NCBI GenBank assembly: GCA_016200895.1 | Contig: JACQDX010000089.1 | Coordinates: 1 to 45,360, forward strand | Reading direction: 5' to 3' | DNA: 45,360 nucleotides | From: Burkholderiales bacterium | Lineage (GTDB): Bacteria; Pseudomonadota; Gammaproteobacteria; Burkholderiales; Burkholderiaceae_D | Shown here: positions 1 through 7,855 of the stretch, one piece after another | Numbering within the stretch: the first letter of the stretch is position 1 | Layout of the letters: each line of letters opens with the position of its first letter | Translations under genes and position numbers: made by a program | Notes under the pieces: generated by a model | The model's database searches: none | What the model saw: the letters and a program-made list of their open reading frames with translations, nothing else | What the model was told of the DNA's origin: nothing

Positions 1-116
1 TGCGCACAAAAGAAAAATTGCGCGCAGCCACTGAGAGTCATATGAGCGACATTGCGAGCAAACCGGAACGTGTAAAAACCTACTTTCAGGATACCTTTGT
101 GAAATATGCGGCTTAA
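1..116 (+). CDS. C-terminal fragment, possible IS630-type transposase
   Basis: An open frame enters from the left edge and ends at TAA 114-116, giving about 37 residues that end in KYAA. The tail (ERVKTYFQDTFVKYAA) resembles the C-terminus of IS630/Tc1-type DDE transposases, which often end in a PERV-x-(S/A/T)-YF-x-VxYAA pattern. This is recognition from memory; no catalytic residue lies inside the window. The fragment sits where obgE is commonly found upstream of proB in betaproteobacteria, so an insertion element probably lies between them. It could instead be the end of an unrelated host gene. Confidence 0.45.
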   Translation, partial: RTKEKLRAATESHMSDIASKPERVKTYFQDTFVKYAA

Positions 117-273
117 TCTATTTGACTGCCGAATCAATAATTGTCCACCAAATGCCTTGTACCCGCTAAGGAGTAAATATCAATGATTATTTTGATATTG
201 CAATAATTTCTTTTTAATAATGGAAATCTCATAAAAAGTAGAATATGGCTTTTAAATATGAATTAAATTTAGA

Positions 274-304
274 TTGCAACGATAGTATCCATATAAAGTA
301 TAAT
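274..304 (+). promoter_or_regulatory. Candidate sigma-70 promoter for proB
   Basis: In the strongly AT-rich 117-363 gap, TTGCAA (274-279) and a perfect TATAAT (299-304) stand 19 bp apart, 60 bp before the proB start. The -10 is good; the spacer is longer than the ideal 17 bp, so the -35 is uncertain. The rest of the gap holds nothing else I can name. Confidence 0.35.
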
Positions 305-363
305 TTTGATTTGTGTGCCGCGCTTGTGTGGCAACCTCGCCAAATCACATCTGTAACTCATTT

Positions 364-1482
364 ATGCAATCTGTCATTCAACAAGCAAAACGTCTGATTA
401 TCAAAGTAGGTTCATCTCTGGTCACCAATGATGGCAAAGGGCTGGACAAACAGGCCATTGCCAAATGGGCTGCCCAGATCGCAGGTCTGCGTGCCATGGG
501 CAAGGAAGTGGTGCTGGTCAGTTCTGGTGCTATCGCCGAAGGGCGACAACGTCTGGGCTTTGAAAAACGACCGACTGCCATCCATGAATTGCAGGCTTGT
601 GCTGCCGTGGGCCAGATGGGACTGGCGCAAATTTACGAAAGCAGCTTTCGCGAACACCAGATAGGTACGGCACAGATTTTATTGACGCATGCCGACCTGG
701 CCGACCGTGAACGTTATCTCAATGCGCGGTCAACGTTGTTCACCTTGCTGCGTCTGGGCATCGTTCCCATCATCAATTAAAATGACACGGTGGTCACCGA
801 TGAAATCAAGTTTGGTGACAATGACACCCTGGGTGCTCTGGTTGCCAACCTGATCGAAGCCGATGCCCTGATCATCCTGACTGACCAGAGAGGCCTGTAC
901 ACAGCCGACCCACGCAAAGATCCCAATGCCACATTTGTCCATGAAGCCAGGGCAGGTGACCTGACGCTGGAAGCCATGGCCGGCGGCGTGGGTTCCAGCT
1001 TGGGTAGTGGCGGCATGCTGACCAAGATACTGGCAGCAAAGCGTGGCGCCCGTTCTGGTGCGCATACCGTTATCGCATGGGGGCGTGAAGAGAATGTCTT
1101 GCTGCGCCTAGCGCAAGGTGAAGGCATAGGCACACAATTGATTTCACAAATGGCCCCGGTGGCGGCGCGCAAGCAATGGATGATGGATCATTTGCAGACT
1201 CTGGGCCAGGTCATTCTGGATGCTGGTGCAGTGCAAAAGTTGACACGTGAAGGTAAATCCTTGTTGCCTATAGGCGTGCTTGACGTACGTGGCGAATTCA
1301 GCCGCGGTGCCGTGGTCACTTGCTGTGATGAGGCCGGTAGCCCGGTAGCCAGAGGACTGATTAATTACTCAAGCACAGATGCGCGCCGTATCAAGCGCCA
1401 TGCTTCGGCCGAGATTGAGGCCATACTTGGTTTTGTTGAAGAATCTGAACTGATACACCGCGATAATTTGGTGTTGCTATAA
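364..1482 (+). pseudogene. proB: Glutamate 5-kinase, interrupted by an in-frame stop
   Basis: ProB phosphorylates L-glutamate with ATP, the first step of proline synthesis. Read through, the frame encodes about 372 residues: an N-terminal amino-acid kinase domain ([13 protein letters not shown] near residue 10, [11 protein letters not shown] near residue 50, [17 protein letters not shown] and [13 protein letters not shown] in the middle) and a C-terminal PUA domain from about residue 275 ([13 protein letters not shown]). Codon 139 is TAA (778-780) where the family has Glu in INEND, so translation should stop after 138 residues. A single G-to-T change from GAA explains it; the frame is otherwise intact to 1482. 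I chose ATG 364, which gives the usual N-terminus, over an in-frame ATG at 313. The distal part could in principle start at GTG 790 but has no visible ribosome site and would lack half the kinase domain. A sequencing error, recent inactivation or readthrough cannot be told apart here. Confidence 0.85.
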
Positions 1483-1494
1483 ATCAGATATAAA

Positions 1495-1527
1495 AATGGG
1501 TGCATGAGTGAAAATCCAGCACCCATT
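1495..1527. terminator. Terminator-like hairpin after proB
   Basis: AATGGGTGC (1495-1503) pairs perfectly with GCACCCATT (1519-1527) around a 15-nt loop, between the converging ends of proB and the CNP1-like gene. The U-run is weak on both strands, so termination strength is uncertain. Confidence 0.5.
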
Positions 1528-1553
1528 GTATTCCTGTATTCTATTATTGGATT

Positions 1554-2060
1554 TTAGTAATACGACATCTTTTTGCCACGCAGCTTGTCCAGCAAGACAC
1601 TGGCTTTGCCTGCGATGGTTTTGCCTTCGCAAAAATACTCAGAGAACAAAGTAGCATGCTGCTTGTTGGCACCGGTGTTGATGATGGCATCCCACTGATT
1701 GCGGCGTGAACGTGACCATGTACCATCAGGGCGGCCAAAGGCATACAGTTTGACTTCATACGACTGGCAACGCAGGCCCTCATAACTGATGTTCTTGGCA
1801 CCGCCAGTACTGGTGGCAACCATGGTATAGCGTATGGTGCCATCCGTCGCCACGATGAGAGACTTGGTATCGATCGCAAAAGACTGACTGGGGCTCTTGT
1901 AGAAATTCAAGAGATTTTCAGCTTTTGGCGCCTCTGGCAATTGCAGGGCGACTTCACGCCATTCTTTATCCTCTTCCTCTTCATCTGCTGCAAAAGCCAG
2001 GCTGACAGGTAGCAAGGCCAGACCTATGATAGCGATATGACGTAATTTTTTATTCAACAT
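1554..2060 (-). CDS. CNP1-like family exported protein
   Basis: A 168-residue protein with a clear signal peptide (basic MLNKKLR, hydrophobic core, LAFAA cleavage region near residue 24), then an acidic stretch EEEEDKEW. The body matches the CNP1-like family seen in betaproteobacteria, with the features YKSPSQSFAIDTKSL, YEGLRCQSYEVKLYAFG and a second Cys near the end (YFCEGK), so a disulfide in the periplasm is plausible. The molecular function of the family is not established to my knowledge. It lies 3 bp downstream of rppH on the same strand and is probably co-transcribed with it. Confidence 0.8.
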   Translation of the reverse strand: MLNKKLRHIAIIGLALLPVSLAFAADEEEEDKEWREVALQLPEAPKAENLLNFYKSPSQSFAIDTKSLIVATDGTIRYTMVATSTGGAKNISYEGLRCQSYEVKLYAFGRPDGTWSRSRRNQWDAIINTGANKQHATLFSEYFCEGKTIAGKASVLLDKLRGKKMSYY

Positions 2061-2063
2061 AAA

Positions 2064-2636
2064 TTATTTGGATTCTTCCGGCTCGGTTTTACTGCAATCC
2101 TGATTTTTTGGTGTTTGTTGCTGATTACGCAAATAACGGCTGCGATTGGAATTGGGATGCTCAGTGCGGTGCACATAGCGCGACAATTCCTGCAAGGCCA
2201 GTTGATAAACGCCGCGCTTGAATTCAATCACCACATCCAGTGGTACCCAATAGTCATGCCAGCGCCATGCATCAAATTCAGGATGGGTGCTGGCCCGCAA
2301 ATTGACATCGCAATCGCGGCCTATCATGCGTAACAAAAACCAGATCTGTTTTTGCCCACGATAATGCCCGCGGATTTCACGCTTGATAAAATGATCCGGC
2401 ACTTCATAGCGCAGCCAGTCACGGGTACGCCCTATGACTTTGACATGCTCAGGCAGCAAGCCGGTTTCTTCTTCGAGTTCCCGGTACATCGCTTGTTCCG
2501 GTGACTCACCATATTTAATGCCACCCTGGGGGAATTGCCAGGAATGCTCGCGCACCCGCTTTCCCCACCAGACTTCATTGTTGGCGTTTAGCAAAATTAT
2601 GCCAACGTTAGGGCGGAAGCCTTCACGATCCAGCAT
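2064..2636 (-). CDS. rppH: RNA pyrophosphohydrolase (Nudix)
   Basis: RppH removes pyrophosphate from the 5' triphosphate end of transcripts, which opens them to RNase E decay. The 190-residue product starts [17 protein letters not shown], as the family does; an in-frame ATG four codons upstream is less likely. The Nudix box is intact: [20 protein letters not shown] then TGL, with the metal-binding REXXEE glutamates. WQFPQGG precedes it and [19 protein letters not shown] and [10 protein letters not shown] follow, typical of RppH rather than other Nudix enzymes. The last 30 residues are polar and variable. It is divergent from proS, the order found in many betaproteobacteria. Confidence 0.95.
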   Translation of the reverse strand: MLDREGFRPNVGIILLNANNEVWWGKRVREHSWQFPQGGIKYGESPEQAMYRELEEETGLLPEHVKVIGRTRDWLRYEVPDHFIKREIRGHYRGQKQIWFLLRMIGRDCDVNLRASTHPEFDAWRWHDYWVPLDVVIEFKRGVYQLALQELSRYVHRTEHPNSNRSRYLRNQQQTPKNQDCSKTEPEESK

Positions 2637-2860
2637 GTTCAACCTCAAAACTTTCTGTGGCTAAACGGCTTGCTCCTGCAATAGATAGCGTAGAGAGCGT
2701 TTGTTTCGTCGCAAAATACTGCGTTTTTCGACGGACAGCCCCCATGGAGGCGAACAAATCGCAGTTTCCTTCATCAAATGTGCAAAGAGTGGGCGCATTA
2801 GCCAGCTAATCCTTTAAAATTGAGTTGATTATAACCCTCCATTTAAAAAGAATCACTGTC

Positions 2861-4597
2861 ATGCGTGCTACACGATTTTTTATTTCTACACAGAAAGAAG
2901 CTCCTGCCGATGCCGAGATCGTCAGCCATAAACTGATGATGCGTGCGGGCATGATTAAACGCCTCGGTTCCGGCATCTATAACTACATGCCCATGGGCTT
3001 GCGCATCATCCGCAAAGTAGAGAACATTGTTCGTGAGGAAATGAATCGCGCCGGTGCGATCGAGATGCTGATGCCAGTCGTGCAACCAGCCGAGCTCTGG
3101 CAAGAAACTGGCCGCTGGGACAAAATGGGGCCAGAACTCATGCGCGTGAAAGACCGCCATGGCCGCGATTACATCATCCAGCCAACTTCAGAAGAAGCGA
3201 TCACTGACGTTGTCCGTACAGAAATCCGCTCTTACCGTCAGTTGCCAGTGAACTTTTATCATATCCAGACCAAGTTCCGTGACGAACGCCGCCCACGTTT
3301 TGGTCTCATGCGTGGCCGTGAATTCACTATGAAAGATGCGTATTCCTTTGACCGTGATGTCGAGGGCATGCAAAAATCTTATGAAGTCATGTACGACGCC
3401 TACACCCGTATCTTCCAGCGCTTTGGCCTGGAATTCCGTGCGGTAGCAGCTGACAATGGCGCGATCGGTGGTTCTGGCTCGCACGAATTTCACGTCATTG
3501 CCGATACTGGTGAAGATGCACTGGTGTATTGCCCGACCTCTGATTACGCCGCCAATATGGAAGCGGCAGAGGCCTTGCCAAGGCAAACCAGTCGTCCAGC
3601 CGCTGCTGCTGCGCTGACTAAGACTGCCACGCCTGGTAAAGCCAAGTGTGAAGATGTCGCGCAATTGCTCAATATTCCACTGGAAACCACGGTCAAGTCC
3701 ATCGTGCTTGCAGTTGATGCTGAAAAAGACAGTGGCAAAGCAGCGCAAATCTGGCTGCTGCTGTTGCGTGGCGACCATGAACTCAATGAAGTCAAGGCAG
3801 GAAAGATAGCTGGCATGGCGAACTACCGCTTTGCCACCGAGGCAGAGATTGTCGAGCATTTTGGTACCAAACCAGGTTACCTCGGCCCTATCGGTACACA
3901 AAAGCCCGTCAATATCGTGGCTGACAGGACTGTCGCCAATATGGCCGACTTTGTCTGTGGCGCAAATGAAGCTGACTTCCACTTCACTGGCGCCAACTGG
4001 GGCCGTGATTTGCCTGAGCCTGTGGTTGCCGATTTGCGCAATGTCGTCGCTGGTGATCCATCACCAGATGGCAAAGGCGTACTTGCCATCCAGCGTGGTA
4101 TTGAAGTTGGTCATGTATTCCAGCTCGGCACCCGCTATTCCGACGACATGAAAGCCACTTTCCTTGATGAAAACGGCAAGCCACAATTGCTGCAAATGGG
4201 TTGCTACGGCATAGGTGTCACCCGCATTCTGGGGGCAGCGATAGAACAGAATTTCGACGACAAGGGCATCATCTGGCCAACCTCGATTGCACCGTTTGAA
4301 GTCGTCATCTGCCCTATGGGCATGGATCGCAGTGAAGCCGTCAGGACTGAGGCCGAATCACTGTACGGCGCCTTGCTGGCAGCTGGCGTTGACGTGATAC
4401 TGGATGACCGTGGCGAACGTCCGGGTGCCATGTTTGCAGACTGGGAACTGATAGGCGTGCCGCACCGCGTCGTCATCGGTGACCGTGGCCTGAAAGAAGG
4501 CAAGCTTGAATATCTGGGTCGTCGCGATACTGAAGCCAGCAATGTGCCTGTGGCCGAGATGCTGGCCTTCATCCAAGCCAAGATGGCAGGTAAATAA
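2861..4597 (+). CDS. proS: Prolyl-tRNA synthetase, bacterial type
   Basis: ProS charges tRNA-Pro with proline in the cytoplasm. The 578-residue length fits the bacterial type with an editing insertion. Class II motif 1 is near residues 35-70 ([16 protein letters not shown]), motif 2 near 130-165 ([21 protein letters not shown]), the INS editing domain spans about 230-390 ([31 protein letters not shown]), and motif 3 lies near 445-460 ([18 protein letters not shown]). The anticodon-binding domain follows ([20 protein letters not shown]). ATG 2861 gives the conserved MRATRFF start; a frame extension to 2825 is not needed. It is interesting beside a broken proB, because a cell unable to make proline still has to charge this tRNA from imported proline. 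Confidence 0.97.
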   Translation: MRATRFFISTQKEAPADAEIVSHKLMMRAGMIKRLGSGIYNYMPMGLRIIRKVENIVREEMNRAGAIEMLMPVVQPAELWQETGRWDKMGPELMRVKDRHGRDYIIQPTSEEAITDVVRTEIRSYRQLPVNFYHIQTKFRDERRPRFGLMRGREFTMKDAYSFDRDVEGMQKSYEVMYDAYTRIFQRFGLEFRAVAADNGAIGGSGSHEFHVIADTGEDALVYCPTSDYAANMEAAEALPRQTSRPAAAAALTKTATPGKAKCEDVAQLLNIPLETTVKSIVLAVDAEKDSGKAAQIWLLLLRGDHELNEVKAGKIAGMANYRFATEAEIVEHFGTKPGYLGPIGTQKPVNIVADRTVANMADFVCGANEADFHFTGANWGRDLPEPVVADLRNVVAGDPSPDGKGVLAIQRGIEVGHVFQLGTRYSDDMKATFLDENGKPQLLQMGCYGIGVTRILGAAIEQNFDDKGIIWPTSIAPFEVVICPMGMDRSEAVRTEAESLYGALLAAGVDVILDDRGERPGAMFADWELIGVPHRVVIGDRGLKEGKLEYLGRRDTEASNVPVAEMLAFIQAKMAGK

Positions 4598-4605
4598 GTA
4601 GCAGG

Positions 4606-5310
4606 ATGAAGTATTTTTTCTTGCGCTTTTGCGTCTGGTGCAAAGGAAGATTTAGCGGTAGTAGCAAGTTTGATCTGCAAGCTGTGCAAGTCATATGGGA
4701 AGGATGGAAAAAATTCATCCTTCATCTGGTGATCTGCCTGTTGGCTGTTTCTGTGTTACCGGCGCAAGCCGGTAATCAAAAAGAAGAAGCCATGGCAGAT
4801 TCCGTGCGCCTTGCTCTGGCTAAAGCCGTTTCTGATTCCACACCACCCAAACCTACGTTTGCCAATATCGAAGAACGTATCAAGTACATCAACTGGCAGG
4901 GCGAGATGGCATCGCGCCTGAAGCGACGCATACCCGATTTGCAGACCCGCAAGGAATTGCTGGATGCCATCTGGTATGAATCCAAGCGCGCCGGTCTGGA
5001 TGTTGCCATGGTGATGGGTTTGATACAGGTAGAATCCGCCTTCCGCAAATATGCGACTTCTGTGGTTGGCGCGCGCGGTTATATGCAGGTCATGCCATTC
5101 TGGTCGCGCGTCATCGGCGATGGTGATGCAAAAAAACTGTTCCAGATGCAAACCAATCTGCGTTATGGCTGTTCCATTTTGCGCCTGTACATCGATATGG
5201 AAAAGGGTGATCTTTACCTCGCCCTGGGTCGCTACAACGGTAGCCGTGGTCGTCCTGAATACCCCAAAGCTGTGCTGTCCAACTGGAAAAACTGGGAATT
5301 CACCAACTGA
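4606..5310 (+). CDS. Lytic transglycosylase with SLT domain
   Basis: A predicted murein lytic transglycosylase that cleaves the MurNAc-GlcNAc bond in the periplasm. The SLT domain covers about residues 118-225: GLIQVESAFRKYATS holds the catalytic Glu (E143 counted from ATG 4606), followed by GARGYMQVMPFWSRVIGD and ALGRYNGSRGRPEYP. A hydrophobic segment ends in LPAQAG near residue 55, a signal-peptide cleavage site. That site is too far from ATG 4606 for a normal signal peptide, so the true start is probably internal (GTG 4684 is in frame, 27 codons before the core ends), but neither start has a convincing ribosome site. It follows proS by 8 bp, as in related genomes. Confidence 0.85.
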   Translation: MKYFFLRFCVWCKGRFSGSSKFDLQAVQVIWEGWKKFILHLVICLLAVSVLPAQAGNQKEEAMADSVRLALAKAVSDSTPPKPTFANIEERIKYINWQGEMASRLKRRIPDLQTRKELLDAIWYESKRAGLDVAMVMGLIQVESAFRKYATSVVGARGYMQVMPFWSRVIGDGDAKKLFQMQTNLRYGCSILRLYIDMEKGDLYLALGRYNGSRGRPEYPKAVLSNWKNWEFTN

Positions 5311-5325
5311 TTCATTCTTTATAAA

Positions 5326-5428
5326 TAGGACTTACGCAAAATTGTCCCAGCAAGGCGTAGCGACGAAGACAGTATTTTAGTACGGCTAGGAGCTAAAACG
5401 CAGCTGGGGCGGTTTTGCGTAAGTCCTA
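5326..5428. mobile_element. MITE-like element, copy 1, with 5-bp target duplication
   Basis: A 103-bp non-coding element bounded by TAGGACTTACGCAAAA at the left and its complement TTTTGCGTAAGTCCTA at the right (perfect 16-bp inverted ends). Both flanks read ATAAA (5321-5325 and 5429-5433), a 5-bp target site duplication. The interior includes CCCAGCAAGGCGTAGCGACG and a TTTAGTAC motif shared with a second copy at 21812-21926 in the opposite orientation. No transposase is encoded, so mobilisation in trans by a related insertion sequence is likely. I cannot name the parent family. Confidence 0.8.
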
Positions 5429-5538
5429 ATAAAGTGAATCGGGATTTTCCTGCTTGGTAAAATCTGCATCGTTGTTCAGGTAGCAATTAACGCTACCCCT
5501 GGTCTTGTAAAACTATCCTTTGAATAAATGACGGGTCA

Positions 5539-5574
5539 AGTATCATCGGGCATTCCAGAATGCCCGATGATACT
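5539..5574. repeat. Perfect 17-bp inverted repeat (36-bp palindrome)
   Basis: AGTATCATCGGGCATTC (5539-5555) is followed after CA by its exact complement (5558-5574). There is no U-tract after it on either strand, so it does not look like a standard terminator. It lies 84 bp before the tandem paralog pair and could be an mRNA leader hairpin, a dispersed palindrome or a protein binding site. The remainder of the 5311-5657 gap holds only the MITE-like element. Confidence 0.7.
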
Positions 5575-5657
5575 CAGGATTTGGCAATTTCTTGCCAGAG
5601 TAAGGCGGGCATGAATATATTGTTCAAATCAAATTCAGGATTAAACCAAGTTCAGAC

Positions 5658-6359
5658 ATGCAGGCACTCTTTTATCAAGAAGAATTTGGCAGCACAGACT
5701 GGCGCAAGCTATTGCGCTCACGTTGGCAATTGTTGCTTGCAGTGCTGTTCGCCCATATCTTGTTAATCATATTGTGGCCAAGCATAGTCAGGCAAAAAAA
5801 TGAAGTGAGTGCACCACTAGCTTTTGTGGTCCACATGCTGGAAGCGCCATTACAACGCATTCCTGAACAGGCCGTGCCCATGATCAAACCGGCGCCACAG
5901 TCCAGCCAACTCAGTCAATTGCCAGTGCCAAATAAACCCCGCATTGCGGACGTACCAGTTACGCCCACGCCCGTCACCAGTGAAATAGGTACAGGCATCA
6001 CTGTCACACCTGTCCCGGTCGTGAACACAGAAACAAGCACCCCCACATTAAGTGGTGAGAGTACTGTTGTCATCCAGCGTGATATCAGCAAAGTCATCAA
6101 GCAGGTAGAACGCGAAATGCCAAATCGCATATTGACGGATATCAAGCCAGAAAAATCCTCCATGGTGCAATTTGGCATTAACGTCGCCGCAGCTGCGCGT
6201 CCTCGCGGCACCAGCTATCAGAACATCATCATGTCAGATGGCACCGCCATGACCAAGGTGACGACACCAGCAGGGTCATATTGTGTGATAGGTGCAAAAC
6301 CAGGTGCAGATATCACCAGGGCCCCCGGCATACGCACAGTCACTTGCGGCAGTTATTGA
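5658..6359 (+). CDS. Membrane-anchored periplasmic protein, unknown (paralog A)
   Basis: I do not recognise a named family. The 233-residue protein has a short basic N-terminus (WRKLLRSRW), one membrane segment at about 24-43 (LLLAVLFAHILLIILWP), a Pro/Thr/Val-rich stretch at about 60-135, and a C-terminal part with DGTAMTKVTTPAGSYCVIG and a final TVTCGSY. This outline (anchor, proline-rich spacer, small C-terminal domain) resembles TonB or TolA, but the C-terminus does not look like TonB. The last 45 residues match the next gene: DG-x4-KV-x-TP-x-G-x-YC, KPG, then VTCG. The two Cys may form a disulfide. The gene pair is 15 bp apart and probably one transcript, ended by the hairpin at 7054. 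Confidence 0.7.
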   Translation: MQALFYQEEFGSTDWRKLLRSRWQLLLAVLFAHILLIILWPSIVRQKNEVSAPLAFVVHMLEAPLQRIPEQAVPMIKPAPQSSQLSQLPVPNKPRIADVPVTPTPVTSEIGTGITVTPVPVVNTETSTPTLSGESTVVIQRDISKVIKQVEREMPNRILTDIKPEKSSMVQFGINVAAAARPRGTSYQNIIMSDGTAMTKVTTPAGSYCVIGAKPGADITRAPGIRTVTCGSY

Positions 6360-6374
6360 GGCGAGGGTAGGCAA

Positions 6375-7034
6375 ATGCTGGCAATTCCTCATCACTTGTC
6401 TATTCAACGCAGTGAGTTGCGCATAGTGCTTGGCGTACTCTTGTTACACATGGGGCTGTATTTGCTATGGCCGCAACTAAAAGTCATGCACAAAGATGAG
6501 TTGACACAGGCAGCTAGTTTAATTTTTTTGAAGCAACCCGAGCCAGCAAAGCTTCCCTCCCTTACCCCGCTTTCCAGGCCGCCCAGGGATATAACAGCGC
6601 CATCACCGCAAATCAGAGTCCCACTTGTTTCACGCCAAAGCTCTGCTATTAGTGAACCTGACAAAGATATGGTCAGTGGCAAGCCACATACCATGTTACC
6701 AGTTGAGAAAGCGGAAGCAGATTCTGGGGCTGATGCGCTCGTTAACCGTGATACGCGGGGAATTTTTAACAGCCTGAAAAAAGATTTTAAGTACCGTGAC
6801 CAAGTTAGTAGCAAAGTGGCGCCAGCAGCGATGGAAAAATTTGCTACCGCAGTCCAGGCGTCCTCAACTGTCATGCGTGAAAGTTACAAGCATGAAGTAC
6901 ATATACTTGGTGATGGACGACCTGTGTCGAAAGTGATTACTCCATTTGGCACTTATTGTATTTTGCACCGCAAGCCTGGCGAGATCATCGGTAATGAGCT
7001 ACCGACTGTACCAGTCACTTGCGGTAATTTGTAA
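6375..7034 (+). CDS. Membrane-anchored periplasmic protein, unknown (paralog B)
   Basis: A 219-residue homolog of the preceding product. It has one membrane segment at about 15-34 (LRIVLGVLLLHMGLYLLWP) that keeps the LLxHxxLxxLWP pattern of paralog A, a Pro-rich spacer at about 55-85, and the same C-terminal signature: DGRPVSKVITPFGTYCILH, KPG and VPVTCGNL. A ribosome site (GAGGG, about 6360) precedes ATG 6375. Spacer sequences of the two paralogs have diverged strongly while the ends are conserved, which suggests that the C-terminal Cys domain and the anchor matter. Function is unknown; a role in envelope protein interaction is only a guess from architecture. Confidence 0.7.
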   Translation: MLAIPHHLSIQRSELRIVLGVLLLHMGLYLLWPQLKVMHKDELTQAASLIFLKQPEPAKLPSLTPLSRPPRDITAPSPQIRVPLVSRQSSAISEPDKDMVSGKPHTMLPVEKAEADSGADALVNRDTRGIFNSLKKDFKYRDQVSSKVAPAAMEKFATAVQASSTVMRESYKHEVHILGDGRPVSKVITPFGTYCILHRKPGEIIGNELPTVPVTCGNL

Positions 7035-7053
7035 ATGAGAAGGGGATGAAAAC

Positions 7054-7082
7054 AAAAATGCCCGCGCGATGCGGGCATTTTT
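7054..7082. terminator. Strong bidirectional terminator
   Basis: AAAAATGCCCGC (7054-7065) pairs perfectly with GCGGGCATTTTT (7071-7082) around a 5-nt loop. The A-run and T-run let it work on both strands, ending the paralog pair (plus) and the SWIB gene (minus). Confidence 0.9.
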
Positions 7083-7151
7083 GTTTGGGAGGGGACTGAC
7101 TGCTTCCCTTTGAGTTTCCCAAAGCAACTGCGGCAATCTCTTCCTAAAAAA

Positions 7152-7556
7152 TCAGGACAGATGACCGGAAATGAGTTTAGTCATTTCAAACATGGACACT
7201 TGTTTCTTGCCATCGAAAACGGCTTTCAACTTGTCATCCGCGTTGATGTTGCGTTTGTTTGCTTCATCTTGCAGTTTGTGTTTCTTGATGTATTCCCATA
7301 CTTTTTTAGTGACTTCAGTACGGGGAATTGCTGCTGCACCGATGACTGCTGCCAGAACTGGGGATATAGTCATAGGTTTCATGAACGCTGCATTTGGCTT
7401 GCGTGCTGCTGCTGGCTTAGCTGCTGCGGCTTTTTTAGGAGCTGCTGCTTTTGCTGCCGGTTTCGCTGCTGCCTTTGGAGCTGCTGCTTTTACTGCCGGT
7501 TTAGCTGCTGGTTTGGCTGCCGGTTTTGCTGCTGGTTTTTTTGGTGCTGTTGCCAT
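7152..7556 (-). CDS. SWIB/MDM2-domain protein with histone-like N-terminal tail
   Basis: A 134-residue small basic protein. Residues 1-55 are almost only Ala, Lys and Pro (KKPAAKPAAKPAAK type repeats), like the tail of histone H1-like proteins. Residues 58-134 form a SWIB domain: KPMTISPVLAAVIG, RTEVTKKVWEYIKKHKLQD, INADDKLKAVFDGKK and MFEMTKLISGHL. SWIB domains occur in eukaryotic chromatin remodelling complexes and in chlamydial and betaproteobacterial proteins; a nucleoid-associated role is inferred. A strong ribosome site (AAGGAGG) precedes ATG 7556. The tail composition matches the H1-like gene at 27377, suggesting shared DNA-binding behaviour. Confidence 0.9.
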   Translation of the reverse strand: MATAPKKPAAKPAAKPAAKPAVKAAAPKAAAKPAAKAAAPKKAAAAKPAAARKPNAAFMKPMTISPVLAAVIGAAAIPRTEVTKKVWEYIKKHKLQDEANKRNINADDKLKAVFDGKKQVSMFEMTKLISGHLS

Positions 7557-7732
7557 AAATAGCCTCCTTCACAAATTTCGTGGACGGAGCTTTGATCGTT
7601 TTGAAAAGCTCCTGCATTGCGTCACTTCACGCATCGCTAATAGTGGTGCGGTTTTTACAGGGATGCAAGTGTTTTTTGCGGGTTTTTACTGAAAAAGTGC
7701 AGGAATTTGCCTGTCGTTGGATTTCCGCATAA

Positions 7733-7777
7733 AAAAATGCCGGATTAGCGCCATTTTGGCTGCTATCCGGCATTTTT
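7733..7777. terminator. Strong terminator downstream of ffh
   Basis: AAAAATGCCGGAT (7733-7745) pairs perfectly with ATCCGGCATTTTT (7765-7777), with further partial pairing inside. It follows the minus-strand ffh gene, 78 bp after its stop, and isolates it from the SWIB gene. Confidence 0.88.
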
Positions 7778-7855
7778 CCATAGAGGGAAATGCGAAGCGA
7801 AATACTGAGAAAAATTCAGCGAAACTCAACTAAATTTAACGCCATCTGGCAAAAC

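Noticed and set aside
790..1482. Distal proB as a separate gene from GTG 790
   Set aside because: No ribosome site precedes it and it would lack the glutamate-binding half of the kinase; treated as part of the pseudogene.
5560..5766. A 68-codon frame overlapping the start of paralog A
   Set aside because: It starts inside the palindrome, overlaps a better-supported gene and has no family features.
7110..7562. A Cys-rich plus-strand frame
   Set aside because: It is antisense to the SWIB gene; the Cys come from GCA/GCT-rich Ala codons read on the other strand.
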